Below, in pieces: positions 51,142 through 59,937 of a stretch of DNA of 64,000 nucleotides. Under the pieces are notes generated by a model. The model saw only the letters and a program-made list of their open reading frames with translations, was not told the origin of the DNA and made no database searches. Source of the DNA: Aureimonas frigidaquae (GTDB taxonomy: Bacteria > Pseudomonadota > Alphaproteobacteria > Rhizobiales > Rhizobiaceae); the NCBI RefSeq assembly GCF_001463905.1, contig NZ_BBWR01000008.1:1-64000 (forward strand). Direction: 5' to 3'. Numbering within the stretch: position 1 is the stretch's first letter; every line of letters starts with the position of its first letter. A program made the translations under genes and the position numbers.

Positions 51142-52206
51142 ATGTTCGTCTGTGAAGGCTTTGCAACATCGAGCGCCGATCAACCGCTGACCCAAACCTC
51201 CATCGAGCGGCGGGACGTGGGCGAGCGCGACGTGCGCATCGACATCCTCTATTGCGGCGTCTGCCATTCCGATCTGCACCAGGCGCGGGACGAGTGGCAC
51301 AACACCATCTACCCCTGCGTGCCCGGCCACGAGATCGTGGGGCGTGTGTCGGAGGTCGGCGCCGCCGTCACGCGCTTCAAGGTCGGGGATCTGGCCGGCG
51401 TCGGCTGCATGGTCGGCTCCTGCCAGGCCTGCCCCAACTGTTCCGACGGGCTCGAGCAATATTGCGACAAGGGCTTTATCGGTACCTATAACGGGATCGA
51501 GCCGCAGACGGGCAAGGTGACCTTCGGCGGCTATTCCGAGGCGATCGTCGTGGATGAAGGCTTCACGCTCCGCATTCCGGAGAATCTGGACCTTGCCGCC
51601 GTGGCGCCGCTGCTCTGCGCCGGCATCACCACCTATTCCCCCTTGCGCCACTGGAAGGTCGGCCCTGGACAGAAGGTCGGCGTGGTCGGCCTGGGTGGCC
51701 TTGGCCATATGGCCGTGAAGCTCGCACATGCCATGGGCGCGCATGTGGTGCTCTTCACCACCTCTCCCGGCAAGGTCGAGGACGGGCGCCGGCTCGGCGC
51801 CGACGAAGTGATCATCTCCACCCGGCCGGAGGAGATGGAAGCGCATATCAACAGCTTCGACTTCATCCTGGATTGCGTGGCCGCCGATCACGACGTCAAC
51901 GCCTATCTGAACCTTCTCAAGCGGGACGGCACCATGTGCCAGGTCGGCGCCCCGGAAGATCCCTTGTCGGTCGCCGCCTTCTCGGTGATCTGGAAGCGCC
52001 GCAACTTCTCGGGCTCGCTGATCGGCGGCATCGCCGAGACGCAGGAGATGCTGGACTTCTGCGCAGAGCACGGCATCACCTCCGATATCGAGATGATCGC
52101 CATCCAGGATATCGAAGCAGCCTATGCGCGCATGCTGAAGAGCGACGTCAAGTACCGCTTCGTCATCGACATGCAGAGCCTGAAGGACAGCCGCGCCGCG
52201 GCCTGA
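51142..52206 (+). CDS. Zinc-dependent alcohol dehydrogenase (CAD/YahK type)
   Basis: A 354-residue medium-chain dehydrogenase. The catalytic zinc ligands are in CGVCHSDLHQ and GHEIVG, the structural zinc motif is CQACPNCSDGLEQYC, and the nucleotide fold is GVVGLGGLGHMAVKLAHAMGA. The length and motifs match NADP-dependent aldehyde reductases of the cinnamyl alcohol/YahK group, which reduce many aldehydes. A strong hairpin follows its stop. Confidence 0.93.
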   Translation: MFVCEGFATSSADQPLTQTSIERRDVGERDVRIDILYCGVCHSDLHQARDEWHNTIYPCVPGHEIVGRVSEVGAAVTRFKVGDLAGVGCMVGSCQACPNCSDGLEQYCDKGFIGTYNGIEPQTGKVTFGGYSEAIVVDEGFTLRIPENLDLAAVAPLLCAGITTYSPLRHWKVGPGQKVGVVGLGGLGHMAVKLAHAMGAHVVLFTTSPGKVEDGRRLGADEVIISTRPEEMEAHINSFDFILDCVAADHDVNAYLNLLKRDGTMCQVGAPEDPLSVAAFSVIWKRRNFSGSLIGGIAETQEMLDFCAEHGITSDIEMIAIQDIEAAYARMLKSDVKYRFVIDMQSLKDSRAAA

Positions 52207-52213
52207 TACGGGA

Positions 52214-52243
52214 CCGGGGCCGGCGCTCCTCCGCCGGCCCCGG
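52214..52243 (+). terminator. Terminator-like hairpin after the alcohol dehydrogenase gene
   Basis: A perfect 12-bp GC stem (52214-52225 with 52232-52243) with loop CTCCTC, 8 bp past the stop codon; no T run follows. Confidence 0.65.
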
Positions 52244-52343
52244 CGCAAAACTGCACAGCCGGGCAAGGACTTAAGGGCAGCGCTGGGGGAACGCAGGTTC
52301 CGTGGGGCCGTTCGCTTCGAACGATCCAAGGGAGCACACGCCC

Positions 52344-53264
52344 ATGTTCATGCGCGTCGATAGACTGATCACGGAACTGCCGCAGCCCGCGCGGGCCGAT
52401 CCGAACGCCGGCGCCGCCTTGCAGGAATTGCTCGGCGGCAAATACGGGGAAATGTCGACCCTCGGGAACTACATGTTCCAGAGCTTCAATTTCCGCAGCA
52501 AGGACAAGCTGCGGCCCTTCTACAGCCTCGTCGCCTCCATCACGGCTGAGGAACTGGCCCATGTGGAACTGGTCAGCAATGGCGTGGCCATGCTGAACAA
52601 CGGGCCCGACAAAAAAGCCTCGGGGGCCGAGCCCGATATTTCCAAGACGCCGTTTGAGGCGATGAAGGATATAAGGCTGGCGTCGGCCTTCCTGTCGAAT
52701 GGCGGCGGGGCAACGCCCGTCAATGCGAACGGCGTGTCCTGGAACAATGATTTCGTCACCACGACGGGCAACGTCATCTTCGATCTCCTGCACAATTTCC
52801 ACCTGGAATGCGGCGCCCGGCTGCACAAGCTGCGCGTCTACGAGACGGTGAGCGATCCGACGGGACGGGAAGTCTGCGGCTATCTCCTGGTGCGCGGCTC
52901 CGTCCACGCCCATTCCTACGCCTTGGCTTTGAAGAAGCTGACAGGCGTGGACATCGAGAAGATGCTGCCGACCCCGAACATTCCGCTCGCCAAGATTCCG
53001 GAATGCCAGAAATACCTGGACGAAGGATCGCACCGCCGCCTCTACACATGGAGCGAGGGCGACTACAAGGAAATTTCCGGAATCTGGTCCAATGACGAGG
53101 TGGCCCTGCCGGGGGATCCTCCCGGCCCGCTGGAAGTGGTCGAAGGCATGCCGGAGGGCGGCAAGATGCAGCAGCTCGAAGGCGTACCCTCCGCCTTCAC
53201 GCCGGATTATGCCCCGGAAGAGTTCTACGAGATCGCGGCCAAGCTCTACAAGGCATCGCGCTAG
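52344..53264 (+). CDS. Manganese catalase
   Basis: A 306-residue non-haem catalase that breaks down hydrogen peroxide using a dinuclear manganese site. The ligand motifs are seen in EMSTLGNYMFQSFNF, ITAEELAHVELVSNGV (Glu and His ligands), HNFHLECGARLHKLRVYE and VRGSVHAHSYALALKKL. It ends at YKASR. The ATG at 52344 with AGGGAGC shortly upstream is preferred to an ATG 14 codons earlier. The converging MFS gene overlaps its end by 4 bases. Confidence 0.95.
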   Translation: MFMRVDRLITELPQPARADPNAGAALQELLGGKYGEMSTLGNYMFQSFNFRSKDKLRPFYSLVASITAEELAHVELVSNGVAMLNNGPDKKASGAEPDISKTPFEAMKDIRLASAFLSNGGGATPVNANGVSWNNDFVTTTGNVIFDLLHNFHLECGARLHKLRVYETVSDPTGREVCGYLLVRGSVHAHSYALALKKLTGVDIEKMLPTPNIPLAKIPECQKYLDEGSHRRLYTWSEGDYKEISGIWSNDEVALPGDPPGPLEVVEGMPEGGKMQQLEGVPSAFTPDYAPEEFYEIAAKLYKASR

Positions 53265-54418
53265 GAGAGGCTGGCCGGCGGACCCGGCCGCGCAAGCGGC
53301 ACACGCCAGGCCATGGCGATAATCATGAGGCCGGCCGCGCACAGGAGCGCGGCCGGCCTTCCGCTTGTTTGCGACAGAATGCCGAAGAGCGGCGCCCCGA
53401 CCGCCTGCCCAAGGGCGATGGCCAGGAAGGCGATGCCGAGCCCATGATCGGGCCGCTGTTGAAACAGAGCGATGCCCCATAGAAGCAGCGACCCGCTCGA
53501 CAGAATATAGGCAAGGCCGAAAGCGCCCATGATGATCAGGTCGAGCCCCGGCAGGCCTGGCACAAGGTTGAGCGCCGCGATGCCGGCCGCCATGATGGCG
53601 AGCGCAGCACGATGCACCGGCGCAATCCCGAACCGGTCCGTGAGCGCGCCCGCCGCCGCGCCGAAAAGCCCCGCCAGGCCGAGCGTGCCCCAGGCAAGGG
53701 CGATGCGGCCGTCCGATAGCCCCGCCGCCTCCCGCAAGATGCTGGCGCCGAAGGTCCAGATGGCCGTGCTGCCGCACCCCATAAGAAAAGCGGAGGCGCA
53801 CAGTGGCAGAAGCGCAGCGGCCGGTGGCCGGCTGAGGGCTGGCGGTCCGACCCCCGGCCGCTCGGCCCGGCTGTCGGGTATCGCGATCTTGAGCCAGAGC
53901 GTGACAGCGGCGCCGAGCGCGGCATAGAACGCGTAGAGGATCCTCCAGCTATCCGCCAACAGGCTGGCCGAAGCCGCGGACAGAATGATGCCGGCTGCGG
54001 TCCCGGCATTGATTGCCCCGTTGGAACGGGTGCGCTCCGGCGCTGCGACGAGCTGCCCGACAAGGGAGGCGAGGGCCGGCGATGTCAGCCCAGTGCTCAG
54101 CCCGCACAAGACCGTCGAAAGCCCAAGTGTCGGCACACCGTAGGCAAGGCCGGTTCCGGCGAGCCCCGCGCAGCCGATCAGCGCCGCTGAGATGGCGATG
54201 CTGCGGTCGGACAGGCAGGCCCGCAGATAGAACGCCGCCAGGACGCCAAGACAATAGGCAGCGAAGGCAAGCCCGCCAATGCTGCCGGCTGCCTGCGCCG
54301 AGAGGCCGAGTTCGGCCCGGATGTCCGGCAGGAGGAGCCCATAGGCAAACCGCGCCAGACCGTAGGTCAGCGCGGTCAGGGCAAAGCCGGCAGCGACGAG
54401 CCGGGCCCGCGCCGTCAC
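53261..54418 (-). CDS. MFS transporter (YbfB-like)
   Basis: A 385-residue major-facilitator with twelve hydrophobic helices and no long loops. It starts FALTALTYGLARFAYGLLLPDIRAELGLS, the YbfB/YjiJ-type opening, with GSIGGLAFAAYCLGVLAAFYL next. The TetR gene upstream overlaps its start by ATGA, so the pair is probably an efflux or uptake unit under TetR control. Substrate is unknown. It converges with the manganese catalase gene. Confidence 0.88.
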   Translation of the reverse strand: MTARARLVAAGFALTALTYGLARFAYGLLLPDIRAELGLSAQAAGSIGGLAFAAYCLGVLAAFYLRACLSDRSIAISAALIGCAGLAGTGLAYGVPTLGLSTVLCGLSTGLTSPALASLVGQLVAAPERTRSNGAINAGTAAGIILSAASASLLADSWRILYAFYAALGAAVTLWLKIAIPDSRAERPGVGPPALSRPPAAALLPLCASAFLMGCGSTAIWTFGASILREAAGLSDGRIALAWGTLGLAGLFGAAAGALTDRFGIAPVHRAALAIMAAGIAALNLVPGLPGLDLIIMGAFGLAYILSSGSLLLWGIALFQQRPDHGLGIAFLAIALGQAVGAPLFGILSQTSGRPAALLCAAGLMIIAMAWRVPLARPGPPASLS

Positions 54419-54969
54419 GGCGCCTGCCGCCCAGCGGCAGCAAGGAGCGTGAAGGCGGCCTCACGCGCCAAAGCGAGGGCGTTGTCCCCGGCAAGGCCGC
54501 CGATGGCGTTGAACCCCTCGACCAGCATCCAGACCTGCGTGGACAAAGCGGCGTCCTCCCGGCCGAGCATGGCGGCGACGCGGGCGGCGATATCCTGCCG
54601 GTACTCCGCCTTCTGGCGCTCCACCAGCCGGGCGATCTGCGGATTCGCGCTGATATATTCGCTGCGGGCGCGCAGCAGCATGCAGCCGGGGGAGGCATGC
54701 CGATGCGCCCAATCGTCCAGCGTATCGAAGAGGGCACCCAGCGGGTTGGCCGCGTCGCGGCTGCGCAGCGCTTCCATGAAAGCGCGGTGCCGTTCCTCCA
54801 GAACGGCGGCGACCAGCCCCTCGCGTGAGGCGAAGTGCTTGTAGAGGGTGCGGGTGGAGGCTCCGGACGGCGCAAGGATCGCGTCCACGCCGATGCCTCG
54901 GAACCCTTCTGTCTGGAACAGGCGCATGGCGCCGGCGATCATCTCGTCACGCTTGGTCATGCGAGGCAT
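54415..54969 (-). CDS. TetR/AcrR-family regulator
   Basis: A 184-residue repressor: helix-turn-helix domain at the N-terminus (MIAGAMRLFQTEGFRGIGVDAILAPSGASTRTLYKHFASREGLVAAVL, about 9-56), then an all-helical ligand domain. It is coupled to the MFS gene by a 4-base overlap and very likely controls it and itself. TAAAACGATC with short AT arms just before the start (near 54970-54985) could be its operator. Confidence 0.9.
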   Translation of the reverse strand: MPRMTKRDEMIAGAMRLFQTEGFRGIGVDAILAPSGASTRTLYKHFASREGLVAAVLEERHRAFMEALRSRDAANPLGALFDTLDDWAHRHASPGCMLLRARSEYISANPQIARLVERQKAEYRQDIAARVAAMLGREDAALSTQVWMLVEGFNAIGGLAGDNALALAREAAFTLLAAAGRQAP

Positions 54970-55025
54970 GTAAAGCGATCGTTTTACAGTTCAATCCCGG
55001 AAGAGCTACTGCCGCCCCGGTACGT

Positions 55026-55688
55026 TCAGAAGAGTGTCGGCTCTTCTGCGCGGATGGGGCGGAAACTCATGCGGTGAAAGGGGCAGGGACCGTGATCGGA
55101 AAGGGCCGCCAGATGGACGGGTGTGGCGTAGCCCATGTGCCGGCTGAACCCGTAGAGCGGATAGGAGCGGCAGAGACGCTGCATCATCCGGTCCCGCGTG
55201 ACCTTGGCGATGATCGATGCGGCCGCGATGGACAGGCACCGCGCATCGCCCTGCACGACCGCCGTTCCGCGCAGCGCGAAGCTCGGCGGAACGTCGCGCC
55301 CATCGACGAGCGCGTGGCATGCCGACCGCGCCAACCCGTCGAAAGCGCGCCGCATGGCCAGAAGTGTCGCCTGGCGGATGTTGATGCGGTCGATCTCCGC
55401 GGCGCTGGCGGACGCGACGCAGACCGTGGAAAACCGCATGATCTCCCTGTAGAGGCGGTCACGCTCCTCGGGTTCGAGTTGCTTGGAATCGTTCAGCCCG
55501 TCAGGAATGTTGCGTATATCCAGGATCACGGCCGCCGCGACAACGGGGCCGGCCAGCGGGCCGCGGCCGGCTTCGTCGATGCCGGCAACCGCACGGGCCC
55601 CGCGGGCCAGGCGCTCCTGTTCCAGCGTGTAGTCCGGCCCTGCCGCCAGCATGCCGGGCCGTGTCGATTCGAGCGTCATCGAGGCCAT
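55026..55688 (-). CDS. rnhB: Ribonuclease HII
   Basis: A 220-residue RNase H2 that removes ribonucleotides and RNA primers from DNA. Catalytic residues are in [19 protein letters not shown] (Asp and Glu), [15 protein letters not shown] and [12 protein letters not shown], all in order. An in-frame ATG 12 codons further in (MLAAGPDYT) is also possible as the start. It follows the ohrR gene by 51 bp. Confidence 0.95.
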   Translation of the reverse strand: MASMTLESTRPGMLAAGPDYTLEQERLARGARAVAGIDEAGRGPLAGPVVAAAVILDIRNIPDGLNDSKQLEPEERDRLYREIMRFSTVCVASASAAEIDRINIRQATLLAMRRAFDGLARSACHALVDGRDVPPSFALRGTAVVQGDARCLSIAAASIIAKVTRDRMMQRLCRSYPLYGFSRHMGYATPVHLAALSDHGPCPFHRMSFRPIRAEEPTLF

Positions 55689-55739
55689 GGCTGCATAGTC
55701 TTGCGCAAAAGCGGATGCTTCGCAAGCGCTCAGGCGCCG

Positions 55740-56225
55740 TCAGGCGCTGCTTTCAGCCCCTGTCCGCACGGTGTGCGATGGCGCGTCGAGCGCACGGAGC
55801 GTATCGGCGAGCGCGCGCACCTCGTTTTGCAACTGCGTCAGCGCAGCTGCCGACATGCCGCAGGCCCGCATGAGGCTTTGGCCAAGGCAGGCCGAACCGC
55901 TGCGCAGCGCCAGCCCTTGCGCAGTCAGGCTCACGACGACCTGGCGCTCATCGGCGGGGTTGCGTCGGCGCTCGACCAGGCCGGCAGCGTCGAGCCGCTT
56001 GAGAAGCGGAGTAAGGGTACTGGCTTCCAGCGACAGGCGGTCGGCAATGGCGCCCACGGTCTGGGCGTCTCGCTCCCACAGGGCGTTCAGGACGAGATAC
56101 TGCGGATAGGTGATGCCAAGCCGGTCGAGCAGCGGCTTGTACAGCCGGCCGACCTCCATCGAGGCCTGGTACAGCGCAAAACAGAGCTGGTCGTCGAGGG
56201 GCGGGGGCGCAGAGAGCCGGGTCAT
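55740..56225 (-). CDS. ohrR: Organic-peroxide sensor OhrR (MarR family)
   Basis: A 161-residue MarR-type repressor. The peroxide-sensing cysteine is Cys15 in DDQLCFALY, conserved in OhrR; two more cysteines (113, 122) could form the disulfide of the two-cysteine type. The winged-helix region is TVGAIADRLSLEASTLTPLLKRLDAAGLVERRRNPADERQVVVSLT. It is divergent from ohr, with two palindromes in the gap. The ATG at 56225 is preferred to one 11 codons upstream, which would lie in the operator. Confidence 0.93.
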   Translation of the reverse strand: MTRLSAPPPLDDQLCFALYQASMEVGRLYKPLLDRLGITYPQYLVLNALWERDAQTVGAIADRLSLEASTLTPLLKRLDAAGLVERRRNPADERQVVVSLTAQGLALRSGSACLGQSLMRACGMSAAALTQLQNEVRALADTLRALDAPSHTVRTGAESSA

Positions 56226-56251
56226 GCCATCATCCAATCCATCGATAAAGA

Positions 56252-56315
56252 TTATCACGATAAATATGTTCTGGACAAGCGTATCCAGGATGGGTAGAAA
56301 TTTATCGCGGTAAAT
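56252..56315. promoter_or_regulatory. OhrR operators between ohrR and ohr
   Basis: TTATC-AC-GATAA (56252-56263) has perfect arms, and ATTTATCGCGGTAAAT (56300-56315) is a near-perfect palindrome, 48 bp apart centre to centre. They cover both promoters, as expected for OhrR control of itself and ohr. Confidence 0.75.
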
Positions 56316-56347
56316 AAGTCCGCCATAAGTTTCGATAGGAGAGTGAT

Positions 56348-56776
56348 ATGTCCGTGGATGTCATCTACAAGACGAAGGCGACCGCCAGCGGCGGCGGCCG
56401 TGATGGATCGGCGCGTTCGGAGGATGGATCGGTCGACGTGAAGCTGGTCGTCCCGCGTGAGATGGGCGGCCCGGGCGGGCCCGGCGCCAATCCGGAGAAG
56501 CTCTTTGCGGCGGGTTATTCGGCCTGTTTCCTGGGGGCGATGCGCGCCGTCAGCGGCAAGGTCGGCGTGAAGGTGCCGGCGGACGCCACGGTCACCGCCG
56601 AGATCGGCTTCGGGCCGCGTTCGGAAGGCGGCTATGGGATCACCGCAGCCCTGTCTGTCTCCATGCCCGGCGTCGAGCGGGCGGACGGCGAAAAGCTGAT
56701 CGCGGCCGCGCATGAAGTCTGCCCCTATTCCAACGCCACCCGCGGCAATGTGGACGTGGCGCTGACACTGGCCTGA
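56348..56776 (+). CDS. ohr: Organic hydroperoxide resistance protein Ohr
   Basis: A 142-residue thiol peroxidase that reduces organic hydroperoxides with lipoyl or dihydrolipoamide help. Active cysteines are Cys60 in SACFLGAM and Cys125 in EVCPYSNATRGN, with Arg near the site (VVPREMGG). Length and motifs fit the Ohr/OsmC family exactly. It is divergent from ohrR, which represses it. Confidence 0.96.
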   Translation: MSVDVIYKTKATASGGGRDGSARSEDGSVDVKLVVPREMGGPGGPGANPEKLFAAGYSACFLGAMRAVSGKVGVKVPADATVTAEIGFGPRSEGGYGITAALSVSMPGVERADGEKLIAAAHEVCPYSNATRGNVDVALTLA

Positions 56777-56861
56777 CGGCGCAGGGTCCCTGCCAGGAAA
56801 CAAAAGCGGGTGCGCGCGCGTTCCCCGCTTCCATTCCCCCAACGCAGAGGATCACCGCAAA

Positions 56862-57680
56862 ATGGCATATATCGCAGCCAAGGATGGCGTGCAGCTTCAC
56901 GTAAAGGATATGGGGCAGGGCCGTCCGGTCCTCCTCATCCATGGTTGGCCGCTGACCGGCGACATGTTCGAGTATCAGACGCTCGCGCTGCTGGAAGCCG
57001 GCTACCGCGTCATCACCTATGATCGCCGCGGCTTCGGGCAGTCCGGGCACCCGGCGGGCGGCTACAACTACGATGTCTTCGCCGACGATCTGGCATCCAT
57101 CCTCGAGGCGCTGGATCTGCGCGACGTATCGCTCGTCGGCTTCTCGATGGGCGGGGGCGAAATCGCACGCTATCTCGGCCGGCATGGCGCCGCGCGCGTG
57201 GCCAAGGTGGCACTCGTCGCATCGGTGGTGCCCTACCTCCTGAAGGACGGGTCCAATCCGGACGGCGTGGACGGCCAGGTCTTCGAGGATATGAAAGAGC
57301 AGATCCGGACCGATCGCTTCGCCTTCCTGCAAAGCTTCGCCAAGACCTTCTACGGCGTCGGCCTGATCTCCCAGCCCGTCAGCCAGGGCATTCTCGACTG
57401 GTCCTTCGTCCTGGGCGTCATGGCCAGCCCGAAGGCGACGATCGACTGCGTCGACGCCTTCGGCAAGACCGATTTCCGGCCGGATCTTTCGGCTTTCACC
57501 GTGCCGACGCTGATCATTCACGGCACGTCGGATGCGACGGTCCCGATCGACCCGGCCGGACGGGCCGCCGCCGCCGGCATACCGGGCGCGACGCTGATCG
57601 AATATGACGGTGAGCCGCATGGCCTCTTCGCCACCGCTCCGGACCGGTTGAACCGCGACCTGATCGACTTCATCGGCTGA
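56862..57680 (+). CDS. Alpha/beta-hydrolase (chloroperoxidase-like)
   Basis: A 272-residue cytoplasmic hydrolase of the cofactor-free haloperoxidase/perhydrolase group: oxyanion motif HGWPLTGDMFEY, YDRRGFGQS, nucleophile Ser95 in GFSMGGGE, acid in HGTSDATVPID, His in GEPHGLFAT. Such enzymes act on esters and may make peracids. It follows ohr by 85 bp on the same strand, so it may share its response. A strong hairpin follows its stop. Confidence 0.9.
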   Translation: MAYIAAKDGVQLHVKDMGQGRPVLLIHGWPLTGDMFEYQTLALLEAGYRVITYDRRGFGQSGHPAGGYNYDVFADDLASILEALDLRDVSLVGFSMGGGEIARYLGRHGAARVAKVALVASVVPYLLKDGSNPDGVDGQVFEDMKEQIRTDRFAFLQSFAKTFYGVGLISQPVSQGILDWSFVLGVMASPKATIDCVDAFGKTDFRPDLSAFTVPTLIIHGTSDATVPIDPAGRAAAAGIPGATLIEYDGEPHGLFATAPDRLNRDLIDFIG

Positions 57681-57703
57681 TCCATCCACGGCATCTCTCG
57701 TCA

Positions 57704-57732
57704 GGACCCGGCAGGCCAGGCCTGCCGGGTCC
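57704..57732. terminator. Bidirectional terminator between the hydrolase and MFS genes
   Basis: A perfect 12-bp stem (57704-57715 with 57721-57732) and 5-base loop lies between the two stop codons, followed by GTTTGCG on the plus strand. Confidence 0.7.
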
Positions 57733-57739
57733 GTTTGCG

Positions 57740-58882
57740 TCAACGCCGCTCGACGGCGGTGGCAGCCCGCGCGCAGAACGGCACAATGGCCAGGAGCGCC
57801 GCCAGAATCCAGAAGGAAGCCGGCAGGCCAAGGACGTGGGCGACAGCGCCGATCCCGGCCGGGCCGACCAGGATGCCGGCATAGCCGACGGTGGTAATGG
57901 CCGCCACGGCAAGGCCTGTCGGCATGACGGTCTGCGCACCGGCAAGCCGGAACAGGATCGGCACGATGTTGGAGGCGCCAAGGCCGATCAGCACGAAGCC
58001 GGTCAGTGCCAGGGGGGCGACGGGAGCAAGCAGCGCCAGAGCGAAGCCGGATACCGCGAGGATGCCGCCGAAGCGCATGGTCCGCCTGTCGCCCAGCCAT
58101 TGCGTCACACGGTCGCCGACGAGCCGCCCCACCGTCATGGCGATGGCGAAGAACATGTAGGCCAGGCCCCCCTGCGCACGCTCGACGAGGCCGAGATCGC
58201 TGATCAGGAGCGCGCTCCAGTCCAGAATGGCCCCTTCGACCAGAAAGGTGATGGCCGCGAGCGCCGCCAGCATCAGGACGATGCCGCGGGGCAGCGCGAA
58301 AATCGGGCCCGAATGGACGTTGGTCGCCCGCAAAAGGCGCGGGCCGGCGATCAGCATGGCCAAGATCATGGCGGCGGACACGACCAGCGTGGCTTCCAGC
58401 GCGCCGACGGACAGCGACAGAAGAAATGTCATCACCGTCGCCCCGAGGAAGCCGCCAATGCTGAAAAGGGCGTGAAAACCCGACATGAGCGGTTTGGACG
58501 ATGCCTTCTCCACATCGACGGCGTGGATGTTCATGGCCACGTCGATGGATCCCAGCGCGGCGCCGAAGCCGAGCAGCGCGAGCCCGAGGGACAGGGTCGA
58601 ATCCGCAATGGCCAGGAAGGGCAGCAGCAGGGCCAGGCCGAACCCGCCGAACAGGATGATCGGACGGCTTCCATAGCGCGTGCTGAGCGGACCCGTCGCC
58701 ATCATGGCCGCGATGGAGCCGATGCCGATGCACAGGAGCAGAAGCCCCAGCGTGCCGTCGTCGATTGCCAGGCGGTCCTTGGCGAAGGGAACCAGCGGCG
58801 CCCAGGCGGCGATGCCGAACCCGGCCACCAGGAAGGACAGACGCGTGGCAAGCCGTGTTTCCGGCCGGTTGGCGGAGATCAT
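57740..58882 (-). CDS. MFS transporter (YbjJ-like)
   Basis: A 380-residue twelve-helix transporter. The opening ATRLSFLVAGFGIAAWAPLVPFAKDRLAIDDG and the family motif LLCIGIGSIAAMMATGPLSTRYGSRP (motif A region) match the YbjJ group. The ATG at 58882 has GGAG 9 bases before it. It follows the DeoR gene by 28 bp on the same strand, so it is probably the operon partner of that regulator. Substrate is unknown; relatives of this group are poorly characterised. Confidence 0.88.
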   Translation of the reverse strand: MISANRPETRLATRLSFLVAGFGIAAWAPLVPFAKDRLAIDDGTLGLLLLCIGIGSIAAMMATGPLSTRYGSRPIILFGGFGLALLLPFLAIADSTLSLGLALLGFGAALGSIDVAMNIHAVDVEKASSKPLMSGFHALFSIGGFLGATVMTFLLSLSVGALEATLVVSAAMILAMLIAGPRLLRATNVHSGPIFALPRGIVLMLAALAAITFLVEGAILDWSALLISDLGLVERAQGGLAYMFFAIAMTVGRLVGDRVTQWLGDRRTMRFGGILAVSGFALALLAPVAPLALTGFVLIGLGASNIVPILFRLAGAQTVMPTGLAVAAITTVGYAGILVGPAGIGAVAHVLGLPASFWILAALLAIVPFCARAATAVERR

Positions 58883-58910
58883 GATGGTAGGCTCCGGATA
58901 AAAGAAAGTG

Positions 58911-59702
58911 TCAGGCGGCAACGGCCGGACGGCTTTGCCCATGGATCACCGTGCCACCCGCCTGGGCGATGGCATCCGCCATCTGTCGGGGCGCGTCGGC
59001 CTCCAGAATAAAGGTCGAAATCTCATCCAGCCCGGCGATGCGATGGTGCGTCACCTGGCCCAGCTTGTCGTTGGTCAGAAGCACCACCGTGTTGCGGCTG
59101 CGGCCAAGGAGGCTGCGTTTGAAGCCGGCGTCGGCATAGCCGTGAACGGTGATCCCATCCTCGACCGAAAGGGCGCAGGCGCCGAGGAACAACCGGTCGA
59201 AGCGCATGGTGGCGATCTGCGCGGCGGCGGAGGCATCGACACACCCGCCGACCAGGAGATCGACCGTGCCGCCGATCATGACCAGCTGAATATCCTGCCG
59301 TTCCAGCACCGCGGCTGCGATGGGGACCGAATTGGTGACGAGCGTCAAATCCGCATCCTCCGCCAGAAGCGGCACCAGGGCCAGATTGGTGCTGGAACTG
59401 TCGAGGAACAGGAATTCGCCCGGCTGAACAGTCCGGGCGGCCGCAGCTGCCAGGGCCCCCTTGCGGTCGGGTTGCTGGTCCAGACGGACGGTCATCGGAG
59501 TGGTGGCCGGGACGAGGGGGAGCGCGCCGCCATAGACGCGGCGGCAGCGGCCCTGCGCGGCCAGCGCCCGCAGATCGCGCCGCACGGCATCTTCCGACAC
59601 GCCGAACTCGGAGGCAAGGCGCGCAGCCGAAACTGCGTGGCCCTCATCCAGCCGATGGCCGATGGCCTCGCGGCGTGCGGATGGTGTTTCAGCTTCGGAC
59701 AT
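58911..59702 (-). CDS. DeoR/GlpR-family regulator
   Basis: A 263-residue sugar-type regulator: helix-turn-helix at the N-terminus (SAARLASEFGVSEDAVRRDLRALAAQGRCRRVYGGAL, about 25-62) and a C-terminal sensor domain with the DeoR phosphosugar-binding motif FLDSSSTNLALVPLL and LVTNSVPIAAAVL. It is followed by an MFS gene 28 bp later. Helically phased ATGC repeats in its upstream region are a candidate operator. The frame is open 30 codons upstream, but this start fits the family. Confidence 0.88.
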   Translation of the reverse strand: MSEAETPSARREAIGHRLDEGHAVSAARLASEFGVSEDAVRRDLRALAAQGRCRRVYGGALPLVPATTPMTVRLDQQPDRKGALAAAAARTVQPGEFLFLDSSSTNLALVPLLAEDADLTLVTNSVPIAAAVLERQDIQLVMIGGTVDLLVGGCVDASAAAQIATMRFDRLFLGACALSVEDGITVHGYADAGFKRSLLGRSRNTVVLLTNDKLGQVTHHRIAGLDEISTFILEADAPRQMADAIAQAGGTVIHGQSRPAVAA

Positions 59703-59756
59703 GATGGCGCCCCGTTCCCGCCGGACAGGCCCGACGACGGGTAAATACGCAAAAAC

Positions 59757-59810
59757 ATGCGATACTGTCAATCGTAATGCACAAAGATACACGTTTATGC
59801 ACGATCATGC
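59757..59810. promoter_or_regulatory. Phased ATGC repeats upstream of the DeoR gene
   Basis: ATGC occurs at 59757, 59777, 59797 and 59807, that is at 20, 20 and 10-bp steps, all on one face of the helix, in an AT-rich patch 55-108 bp before the DeoR start. The copies share ATGCAC or ATGCG. This spacing suits an oligomeric DeoR-type repressor controlling its own gene. Confidence 0.5.
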
Positions 59811-59814
59811 GTGT

Positions 59815-59873
59815 GCGGAGGATCGAAGGACGGGACCGGTCGGGGGCGGTCCTGTGGCTCTCCGATCCTCCGC
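59815..59873 (-). other. Large stem-loop after the radical SAM gene
   Basis: GCGGAGGATCG (59815-59825) pairs perfectly with CGATCCTCCGC (59863-59873); the 37-base loop holds an inner stem GGACCG/CGGTCC. It lies about 65 bp past the stop of the minus-strand radical SAM gene and may end its transcript; no T run follows. Confidence 0.5.
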
Positions 59874-59937
59874 GGGCCCACCCGCATCGGGGTCGCGGGG
59901 AGGCGCCGCTGCCGGCGGGGCAGCGGTTCCGGTGGCG

